12,951 nt of DNA from Ichthyophonus hoferi (lineage: Eukaryota; Opisthokonta; Ichthyosporea; Ichthyophonida; Ichthyophonidae): contig NAOQ01000384.1 in the NCBI GenBank assembly GCA_002751075.1, positions 3,789 to 16,739 on the forward strand. The letters run 5' to 3'. Under the pieces are notes generated by a model. The model did not search any database. It was given only the letters and a program-made list of their open reading frames with translations, and had not been told where the DNA came from. The position numbers and the translations under genes were made by a program. Of the stretch, positions 1-10,800 are shown piece by piece (positions within the stretch are counted from its first letter, which is position 1; the number at the start of each line of letters is the position of its first letter).

Positions 1-178
1 TCAGTGATATTTTGGGTGGGTGGTTATGCTTGTGAACATATATAATTACAAATGCAAAAATATGTATGTGCACATGCATCCATGCATATCACAGTTAATT
101 ACGTCTATAATCCAGTTGAAAGCATGGTTCTCTAAACACATAGGTACAATGTATTCCAAGCTGGTAGAATGAGACTAA
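1..178 (-). other. 3' flank / probable 3' UTR
   Basis: Sequence downstream of the TGA on the minus strand. It has no open frame of note and no AATAAA or ATTAAA on the minus strand. AATACA near 150 is only a weak variant, so the real polyadenylation site may lie beyond the left edge. ATGCAT/TGCACA-type alternation runs over about 64-98. Confidence 0.5.
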
Positions 179-304
179 TCAGAAGCGGGAACTGGCGTTC
201 ATCATTCGTCTAAACACAAACGGAAGTATGCCCCCATGGCGTAGATAAATCAATTCCTGGTCAGATTGAACCTTCAATCGCACTGTGAAGATATGATTTC
301 CACA
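179..304 (-). CDS. ACO1: Exon E17: C-terminal exon ending in TGA
   Basis: 126 nt including the stop (TGA, 179-181). Encodes [20 protein letters not shown], then [19 protein letters not shown], ending RF. It aligns with [33 protein letters not shown] of human IRP1 and is closer to the plant-type HGGILPYVIR ending. The acceptor TCTCTTGTAG is pyrimidine-rich, with ATACTAAAA upstream as a possible branch point. Phase 0 in, and two residues shorter than human IRP1 at the junction with E16. Confidence 0.85.
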   Translation of the reverse strand, partial: CGNHIFTVRLKVQSDQELIYLRHGGILPFVFRRMMNASSRF

Positions 305-1830
305 CTACAAGAGAGCGTGCTTAAATTTTAGTATATCATACAAGAACATATACTGAAAAGAAAGACATTTCATAGCACAAAATCACACGAAACTGAAAAC
401 ATTTTTCTTAAAAATAAAAAGACAAGATAAAGATTTAGCACCAAAAGCATGAGTGTAGGCAAAAAGATAGAAAAAATGCACAGAGAACTATTGAGTGATG
501 ATTAAGCTAAACTTAGCAAACGTGAATGAGAACTGAAAAAGCTACATAAAACAAGAGTAAATAAATGAAGACTTGATCGCTAAAGAGAAGGGGGTAAGGG
601 GAACAATGGGGTAAGAGCACCAATTAGAAAGAGACAGACAGAGAGGGGTAGATTAAATTACCTTTACGAGCATATCCATGTGCTTGACAGGGTCAGGAGG
701 TAAGGCCATGTCTAATTCTTCGTTCCCAGTAAGGCCAAGACTGGCAGCTGATTGGCCAGACAGGAATTCCAAGGGCCATATCCCCATGCCAACTAAACTC
801 CCACGATGGTCTGGGTCAAAGCTCTCAGCGATCACTGCTTGTACACCTGATTTGCCACATATCTTTAGGTTAGTAGCGGGATGTGACACATCATTCTTCC
901 AATTGACTGCTCATTAGTAGGCTAGGGTGCACTCAAGGAGGCGAAAGACGGAAAAACACACACAAAGGGACAGACAAAAAGAAACAAAAGAGGAAAAGAG
1001 AGAGAGAAACAAAAAGAAGGAAGAATAAAACAAAACAAAAAACACCCTCCAAACAAGAAACATAGAGGGAATGGCTATACATACCTAGTAGCCAGGGCCC
1101 TTTAGCGGCCCAATCACGAGAGGCCCCCATGCCATAATCCTTTCCACCTATAATCACTAAGGGTGTCTGGGTGGCCTTATAGGCGGTGGCTACGTCATAT
1201 ACGCTACCCACCTTGCCTCTATCCATCCCCAACCCCAAGGTTAGTCTATTGGGATCTTTTTATTGAACTTCAAAATATATAAACAGCAAAGATAAATGGG
1301 GAGATGATCTTATATTAAATATTTAAAATGGAATGATACCATCTAAACCAATACTAGAACTCGGATAAAGGACGACAGAAGTAATATGTACATCCCATAA
1401 GGTCCATCATAGTGTAACGGTAGCAGAAGGAAAGAAAAGGAAGGAAAATAAATGAAAATCCAATTTTTACAGAAACCAAGTATAAAAAAGTATAAACAGA
1501 AGTCACGTATACAGGGTTGCAGATAATAGAAAGGAGACAAAGCACACCCCGCACAGTACGCTATGCAGGATATACAAAAAATTAAACATACGATGGCCAG
1601 TGAATTGTAAAGGGACCTTTCTTGGGCGATATCTTGTTCTCTAGTTTAGGATTACTAAACATTCCTCTACCCATGACATGATGGTTCCCACGTCTCGCGC
1701 CGTAGCTATTTAGATCTATATGCATAGATACATATAAGGTGTATGTATGTATTTATGTGTTAGGTATATGTGGTTCAATATGAGGGAATGTACAAACAAA
1801 AATAAATATAAAAACATAGAGGTTGTTAAC

Positions 1831-1861
<31 letters not shown>

Positions 1862-4800
1862 GTAATGAATATGATATAGTGTCAATCATCATCTTATAGA
1901 GCAATCTAATAATCTCTCTGTTACCACAGCTATATACAGTACCTCATTATATACCTGCACATACTATTATTATCTATACACTCAAATCGGCCCTGCCTAC
2001 AAACGTCATTAATTATAATTAATTGGCTGGCTAGACTATATTGTCATCTTCGCATGAAAGCCTAGGTTGAAAACTCAATCTGTATTACTTTGTCTATTTT
2101 CAGTCTGATATAATATAAATGTAGTCATATAATATATATAACTGATGTCAATGATTATCCTTTTTAAGTATGTATGATAATAGGCTAGGGTATTTATATG
2201 GGCATGTCATAGGTTCACAAGAAAAAGTTTGTACATCTTAAATTCCAAAAAAAAAAGAAGGGTACACAAAAAAGATCCTCACTCAGGAAAATCGGACTAT
2301 CCAATTAATATTCGCCGTTTATTATATATAAAACTTAATAGCTAATGATCATCGACTCAACATACCTTTGGGAGCCACTCCCAATTCGGTTAGATATCGG
2401 GCTGCTGGTGATGTCCTAGATATAGATCCTGTAGAGACAAATGATTGGATGAAGGGGTGAGGGAAGGTAAAGATTGTGTAGAATATAAGTATGCCTAGGT
2501 CTATTTTAGTATGATATGCATATATGCATAAATATATATACATACACATGGAGGAAACAAAAGCCGAAAAAGCAAATGTTCTCTCTAAATATATATCTTA
2601 AGTATTTAGTTATATGATAGCACACTATCTATTAATAAATCATAGCATGAAAATCCGAAGTCGTTTGGCGATTCAATCCTTCCCATTTTTTCTATTATAT
2701 CTTTGCTTTTAATGTGTTGTAAATATTGGCTCGATTTAATTTAATGCTTTTAATGCAAGGGTAGTTGTGCTAATAGAACCAATAGAATCATATAGTTAGG
2801 TCTTAAAAGTAGTTTTAAAATATGAATTCCATTCATCCTAATACAATCCTAACCCACTGTTAGAACCATAAAAGTAAACTACAGTCGACTAGACAGTGGA
2901 TAGTCTATCTATAGACCACCATATATAAATATATATATATATATATATGTATACGGATATGTGTATAGATGTATATACTCATAGGCATACTAAGGAAGAT
3001 AATAACAGAAGCCATAGAACCAGGGTATAAAGGTTACCAACCAGCAGGAGATATAAGATCAGTGGTAACTTTATCCCCCAACCACAGCAATATCCTAGCT
3101 CCTCGTACTACAGTGGATGGCACCTGGCTTGTCTGTGGTTGAAATATAATGCACAGGTTTACAGTTAGGGCTATAAAGGGCCCCTATGATTAGGTTGAAA
3201 TCGGATATACTACAAAGAGAGAAAAAATTACATCCTATCATAGGATATCTTTGGTTTTAAATTTATCTAGACTACCATATATAGGCAATTGTAAAAAATT
3301 CAATTTATAAAGGTGCCTTTGAGGGTTGACTTAGGGCAATAAAGAGTTAAAATTTATATGTAAAAGTTTTTTAATAAAATTGCTTCGAGATGAACCCAGA
3401 ATAACCCCCGACCTATTTATCACCGGTTTGTTATAATATTATACCTGCATAGTTATTAAAAAACTAGTTGCCATAGCATTGGGTAGAGAACGGCACATAA
3501 GTCTAGTGACTAGAATAGGTGTGACAGACAAATAGAATAAAATATAGAAGAGGAAGATAAACCAGTCATAATTGTATGTAATTGCTTATCTATAGATTAT
3601 ATAAAAAGGTTTATATATATATTAATATTGACACGCACCACACTATCCAAGAAAGGCGGACACTGAATATAGGCAGAGCCCTTATCCCAGGGGTAAACAT
3701 CATCGCTTGATATGTCAATACTGTTCCAGTACTTATTGCCGCTCTGCAATATTATATAGAGTAATTAATTAAACAGACTTAATTAGCACTTCCATAACAA
3801 TATCATCAACCGAGGGTCAGGTAACATAATTAGAATTTATCTTATGAAAGAAAATCAATCAAAATACATATTTAATGTGAATAGTGGAATGAAAGTAGGA
3901 ATGAACGACCTGATTATCCTAATAAATACCTTCATATTACAGCAAGCCAAATTATTACATCTATACAATGAATGCAATTCATAATAAAAAGGGATTTGAA
4001 ATGATACAATGCGAGCCGACCGGTAATGCGGTAGTATACGGTGTTATTTATCCATTTAATATCATTAATATAACCAATGGAAATAAAGGAAGCTAAGCCA
4101 TAATTAGCCATATATGTATTCTCATGCACATCACTGTACATGTATTGTAGTATACCCAACTCAGGCATCAATCAAATAAACCCAATATATAAAAGAGCTG
4201 GCTTAATAGAATACAATTCTTATAACCAATCAAATCAATGTATTAATCGCATAAATAATCACCTGTCTATTCCATTTAATCAATACAATTGATATAGCCA
4301 AAAGTCAATGGAATTAATAATATCATTAGTCACCTGTATATTCCGATAGACGTCCTTATACATGCATTGCAGCACACTCCTCCTCTCTACCTCTTGCAGT
4401 TCTTCCCGTGAAGGCCAGATATCTCTCAGATAGACAGCCTGCCCATCTTTGCCTGTGCCTGTATAATACCCAATCACACCCTTTCATTAAAATACTAGGC
4501 TGCCAGTGGGGAACACATCTGGAATACCATAGAAGTGTTTTCATAAAAAACCCCAGAATTTCAGAATTTTGCATTAAGTTTGGTACGTTATGTTAGACCT
4601 TCGTAAATATGTCAAGTTAAATTTTAATTACGCTAAGTACATGTATTTATTGGCTCCTTGTGTCATTTCCCTGCATTTTAAAAACAAATATCATCTTACA
4701 TATGAAAATACAGTTCAATCATGGCCATATCCCTCCTACCTTTGAGATATATTTCAAAATTGTTTATAGACCAGAATCATGGTACACATTTTCACTAATA

Positions 4801-7800
4801 TAATCCATTCGTAGACCATTAAAATTAAAGGTTAAGAACCAAGGGTAACTTACAACAGTGGGGGTCGACCCATGCGGTAGTAAACCCCCTCCCTCTATAC
4901 ACTAACCTATACTAGTTTTTATCATGCATCTATCGCGGCTATTTTAGCTCTAAAGCTAATATGATTCACAAATACACAGGCACATCGACCTAGCCCATAT
5001 CACAGGAAGTGTATATATCTAATTAAAATTTAATAGGAAAGCGTTGATTGATAAATAAAAGGCAATGAGTACTTTAAGTAGAAAAAAATATGTAGAATAT
5101 ATTGGTATCTATTTCTTAACTCGACTTATTCCCCTATTCTACTCTCTCTTAATGCATTAATATGTTAATATATCTATGTACGTATATAAGATTATGTACA
5201 TAACCTTATAGGTAAGTATGTTAATGTCTATGTGAGTGAATCCGTGTATAGATGAGCCAGTAGTTAGGGCCATTCACTATTTTATATCCATAGAGTCGGC
5301 CAATCACACCAGGCCATATAAAAGCCTCCTTCTATCCTCCAATAGGGTGTACCATAGAGTTGATGGTAATAAACAGACAAGCAACGTGTGTTCTAACGAT
5401 ATATATATATATATATATAAGTATTACTCCATTATGGCTATTTATTAATCAGCAGATGTAGGTATTAATTTTTCATCTGCAACTATTGGTCTACCCGCTA
5501 AATCTCATTAACTCACGCCATAAGCCTATACATATATCATACTATGGATTTGCAAATATATCACCATTTATATACACATGTCAATATAGCAAAATATAAA
5601 TCCCATTACTCTAATATTCTGCAAATATATACACACTTAGATATAATTACATACATATCCATACATACCTATAGGGTCTGACTCAAAATCAATGTTGACA
5701 GTGCCAGCTAGTGCACAGGCAATAACCAACAGGGGGGAGGCTAGGAAGGAGGCTCTAGTACTAGAGTGGACCCTTCCATCCCAGTTACGGTTGCCACTTA
5801 GAACCCCACATGCCACTAGCTGTGCCTAGCAATAGACCCCCACAACCAACCACAGTTAAGATAGCCCCATCATATCATATTATCTCGTATATAAATATAT
5901 ATTGATGTGTCAATATATTATACCATACCGCCCAGTTGTTACAAAAACAGATAAAAGCTAGCTAGTCTATATATATTAATAACGGCTAATGATGTAAACT
6001 AATAGATTTATCTACACTATATTATAGTATATCCTCTCAGGGCCAAAACAATCGGATTATGCGCTCCTCTACGGTATTTTCACAATTTATTTAATTGATT
6101 TCTTCTTTTTCCATTCATTAAAATGCATATATTTAGAACAATATAGCACAATAAACCATATACGTATGTAAATAACATACAGGGTACTATAGCTAGAATC
6201 GCTATATTTTTTAGATTATCATTTATCCATATGATGGGGGACGGGTTAATAATAAAGATCCTTCTTGCTCATTTAATTTTCATGTGAAGATTGCCATTTG
6301 GAAAAAATCATGCGCTAGAATCTTTTCCAACTTGAATAGATTAAACTCTAGAGTCAAATCTTTCTTTTAAACTTCTAATATTAACACTTCCTTCTAATTA
6401 CTTAACTTTTTATGCGAGTATTTGTACTGGACAATGATTGAATAGTTAATATAGAGGAGATGTGGAGGTTAAAATACAAGACAATGCGAGAACTCGGGCT
6501 TTATATTCAGACTACAGTAGTTACCCGTGCAATAGAAGCCAATCTTTATTTTAAAAATATGATATAGCCAATTATGTGTATATATACTGCCATTGCCACT
6601 AGATATGTACATACAAGTACTAGTATGGATCGTACACCGCAGTAAAGCAACGGTAGGTAAAGGGTGATTCCCAAGGAAATAGGGCAGCCAATAAGATAAA
6701 ATATCTTAAAGAGCAAGACATTAGAAATATAATGATGTAGAATCAAAGTGTCACATATATATATATATATGCAACTACTGGCCTAATAAAACCAATTGCT
6801 CGTGTGAGTAGCTCATCAGAGTCATAGGCCATACATATTTTTCAAGCTATTTGACGTCATAGTTACTACCTATAGACATGTCATGCCCTTTGTACACCAT
6901 TGAAAACTGGTAGACTGTATAGAAACATCCAAACATATAAGATAAAATAATACCACAAAAGTTAATTTGAGAGAAAAGAGGGATAGATGTTCATATATAT
7001 AGGCAGATAAAAAATACAAAAAAGAGGAAGAGAGGGAGAAAAAGATAGATAGATAGATAGATAGAGGGGAAGGGAAAACGGGGAGAGATTGCGAGGTGAT
7101 GGTGCAATAGATATCCATATAGGAATATAGATTAAATAGGGTGAGCAGAAAGGAATGGCTTAACAGGAGTAATGTAGTTACCTCCTCAATTGCTTTACCC
7201 ACAGCCTCATCCAGGGGCTTGGAATCGCCTGCACAGGCCATACAGCCATAACCGCTAATCATAAAACTATAAGGAGGTATATATAGGTGTATGCAGAGAT
7301 ACAGATATGTGAGTGATAGATATGTATAGAGCTAAGAAGAAAGATAGAGAAGAGATAAAGAGTGATATATATATATAGTATGGGAATAGCAATTAATAAT
7401 AAATACATAATACACGAAGTGAAGCTGTGTGATAGAATGAGTAAACAGGCATATATAGAAAGAACGCGAATGCGTCGTTGTTTTCTAAGTTAATATATTT
7501 ATGTGTGTATAGGTATATTTGGTGGATAGTTATACATGCATTAATCATCTAAATTACAATACCATAGCCAACCTTATTAGATTTATTCCTCTCCTAATAC
7601 CAATAGCACCAAGCTATCTCGACACTTTATTCTCTGTCATAGACTCTTATATCCATAGTACACCACACAACCACAACCACCATCTTCATTATATCATTTA
7701 TTTGCACATATAAGGATCCTCCCTCTTCATAAACACACCACCTACTTGTGTTTGCCTATCTGTATTTTTCCTAAACACGTGCTGCTATGTATAAACATAC

Positions 7801-10800
7801 ACGTACGTACAGGCATAGAAAGCCCCACATAACCAGAGAAATACACATGCCACCACATCCACATCTACATCTACATACCCCAACTTTTCCAGTGCTGCAA
7901 TTGTATTACTCTCCTTTAGGTAGCAGCCAGCAACCAATGACCCGGGCGACAGCGACGTACGAATATAAGGTTTCACTTCTAAACCAAGGCTTACTGCCTT
8001 TACAGCTAGTAACCCAGCACCTAGCATCACACTAGGGTTGGATGTGTTTGTACAGCCTGTAATGGCTGCAATCACCACAGAGCCATGTGTCAATGTATAC
8101 TTTTTTCCTTCGTAGTGAAGCGTGGCGCGTGCATCAAGTTGCTTAGGTGCAAGTCCATAGCCTTTAAAGCCAATACAATTGGTTAGAATCTGTGTTGGGT
8201 TGCATTCATTAGTTAAGATTGAATTACCTAAAGCCTAAAGTTACCAACCAATCATTTGACAACACTAGAGTATTTTTTAAAAAGCAACATGTTATGTAGT
8301 ACATTACGATTACAAAGATTGCATCTCTTTCAATATAATAAAAATATAGAACGGCGACAGAGCATTATTTTAGTACACTAAATTATATGTTCAACATTGT
8401 AACACTACTTATCAAGTCCTTAATTTGATATATATATCATGTAATCTGATGATAATTATAATATCAATTTAGATGTTTAGATCTTTTTATTCCTACCAGA
8501 TCATAACAAATTATATTCTATTATATTATAACATACTCTATCATCCAATATTATACTCATGTATTATACCATAATATATCAGTGTACCATACCATATCAT
8601 ACTATATCACCATATTACCTCTATATATGCGGGCTTTCTCCTTCAAATACATGTACATATAGGTGTAAAAACAAAATAAATATAGACTACCTATAAATAA
8701 AAATTGCCATTTAAAGGAGTAAAGCGTACCTGTCCCAATTATTGCTTTAGATTGTCTATTATATCATAATATATTATATCATACTCTATCATAGAATATC
8801 CACGTACCTGTTCAAATTCTTGCTTTAGCTCCTTGACAGGTATTCTATCTTGAGGTCTCTTGGGCCCAGATACAGACGGCACCACAGTAGACAGATCTAG
8901 CTTCGCATGCTATAGTGTTGACGGTTGGGTAAGCGTAAGTCTGTATGTTTACACCTAGTATGTGTGTAACTACATAAAACTAAGTAGATGTGACTGTATA
9001 CATGTGAATATACAGACAATGTAAGATATTAATAACACATTATATCACTACCTTTATGTCTCATTGATAAACCCAATATAAAACTCGGAATGCTAAACAA
9101 CACGCCACAGTATTAAGATGTATGCCATTGTACCACTCATTAAACCAATTTAATTGTGTTGAATTTGAATTAGGTCATCGCCATTGGAAAACTCGGTTAA
9201 ACAGAGTGTTTATTTTAAAACTTAAAACCCATAGCTTTTTATTCATTCAATTTCATTGGTTACAATTAAGTTATAATGAAAATTAAAATTGACAAATAAA
9301 CATCTACGTACACGCAAAAATAAATTAATATACCACCAACAGAAATATACATGTAAAGATAATAATATATATTTGGTATATAAACATAAGCATAAGGCGT
9401 AGAAAACATACAAAGATAAGGTATAGTGCAACAAAAACCATCTTAAAACAAACAGACAATCTAGATATAAAGTTCTGTTTATCTCAACCTAAAGCCTAGA
9501 ATTAAATTTGGTCCAAGTTGCATAAATCGCTTCCTGTAATTATGTATGTATATATATACCTTACTATAAACAATTAGTCCCTTTTCAGCATTGGTGTCTC
9601 TAAATAGAGCTTGTGCTTTGAGATAAGCTTCAATCACGGCAATGAGAGCTACGTCACGACCTGAATATATAATTGGTTACATATTAACATATAAGTTAAA
9701 AAGAGTAGATGAGAGGACGTATGTACACATGTGGTAATATATATCGTGGACTCAGATGCTAATATCATTTTTAATATTCTCATTAATTGAACTGTCTCTT
9801 ATGAAAAAGAATAAAGAGAAAGAGAAGAACAGGATGACAGATATACATAGGGAAACGAGGTACAGGGGTATATGCATGGAATATATGTGTATAAAGATAG
9901 AAAGTATCTACATACGTACATGCACACGCACACACATGCATACATACATTACACACATACCTACATTCATATATATATATATCTACACGCGTGCATACAT
10001 GCACCCACATATATACACATTAAAACACGCATATATATACCTGTTTGACGAAGATAGAGCAGACCCATGTTGTCCATAGGGAAGAAGCCCATCAAGGCAC
10101 CATATTCTGGGCACATAGATGCAATCGTGGCTCTCTCAGCAATAGAAAGATATCCTACACCTTCCCCATAGAACTCGACATACTTACCCTCCACCCCAAC
10201 CTCACGTAGATGCTACCAGAAAGGTTATAGGTTAGGATGATACGACATAATAGCTGTTTCTATATTTTTAAATAATATGACATCCTGATATTGGAATGAT
10301 CAATATTTGACAATATAATCCATATACATATTAAATAATATGATATACTATACTATATAATATATAATGTAACATCCCATCACAGTGATAATCTAGGAGT
10401 GTTTATATCCAAACGGGTATTAGGAGAAATAAAGATTTACAAAATTAAAAATGAGCCCAATTAATATCTATAGTTAATAATAACCTTTTAAAACTATATG
10501 CTCATCATACGAATTATTATTTACTTAATTAGTAATTGATTGCTGATTGAAGTCAACAATGTGATCACAAGCTCTGTCCCTTTTTTTCACAAAAACAAAG
10601 CGGATATGCTTTCACGGCAACTTTTGAAATTAATACGGGGTTACAATCACAGAATAACGGTGGTCTTATACACAATTAATACTAATCTAGTCAATCAAAA
10701 TCGCTTTTATGATTAATCAAAAGATAGGCTTTCAATATATAATGTGGGGCAAAACAAATGCTAAAAGTGAAAGCAATACCAGTCTATCAAGAGTAGGAAG

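Larger units (their letters stand above)
3744..4333 (-). other. Intron E10-E11 (590 bp), with diverged E10 copies
   Basis: GTGACT donor, TTGCAG acceptor. It carries two segments resembling the E10 3' end: 4115-4153 (coding part) and 4252-4275 (exon-donor junction). The intron sequence beyond each also shows shared blocks such as CTAAT, TTCCATTG and AAATGGA in the same order as the sequence after the true donor. Confidence 0.8.
5826..7181 (-). other. Intron E8-E9 (1356 bp, the longest)
   Basis: GTAACT donor, TTGCTAG acceptor with TTAACTG upstream. Includes (TA)n at 6755-6770 and a GATA tract at 7044-7066 in an A/G-rich plus-strand stretch (about 7015-7095). No gene or element recognised. Confidence 0.82.
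8190..8807 (-). other. Intron E6-E7 (618 bp), with internal repeats and an E6 fragment
   Basis: GTACGT donor, ACACAG acceptor, CTAAT branch match at 8208-8212. The donor-proximal 300 bp is a degenerate AT repeat (TATATCAT/ATTATA units, about 8510-8620 and 8755-8800) enclosing a partial copy of the E6 end at 8726-8750. Confidence 0.83.

Noticed and set aside
1085-1245. E15 starting at 1245 (nine residues longer).
   Set aside because: Would insert residues where the family has none and would make the ACTAAC branch site coding.
2840-2905. Gapped similarity to E12 around CAGTGGAT.
   Set aside because: One good 8-mer and scattered short matches; chance level.
4860-4890. Intronic hairpin GGGGGT...ACCCCC with palindrome GGGTCGACCC.
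   Set aside because: Short stem with an 18-base or longer loop; no known RNA class or mobile element end fits.
5316-5352. ATAGGGT block and PIG-like frame resembling the end of E9, 329 bp from the true end.
   Set aside because: About 60% identity over 32 bases only; not above chance.
5236-5448. 70-codon plus-strand open frame.
   Set aside because: No recognisable motif, runs into a TA microsatellite, and lies wholly in an intron of the minus-strand gene.
6793-6835. Segment in the E8-E9 intron sharing CAATTGCT, CTCATC (same spacing) and GGCCATAC with E8; the minus frame reads [14 protein letters not shown].
   Set aside because: The 11 bases between the first two blocks match at only one position and a 15-base gap is needed. 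It also has a stop just upstream. Suggestive blocks, but not a coherent alignment.
7545-7620. Gapped similarity to the 3' end of E7 (TTGGT, GGAGAG, GTTGG, GGTAT, TAGATG in order).
   Set aside because: Needs many gaps; my estimated score is what random sequence of this length gives.
7519-7713. 64-codon plus-strand open frame in the E7-E8 intron.
   Set aside because: Low-complexity His/Asn-rich tail from CAC/AAC repeats and no family resemblance.
9756-10194. Overlapping long frames on both strands near E4.
   Set aside because: The minus part covering E4 is the real exon; the rest comes from stop-poor CA/TG and ACAT repeats.
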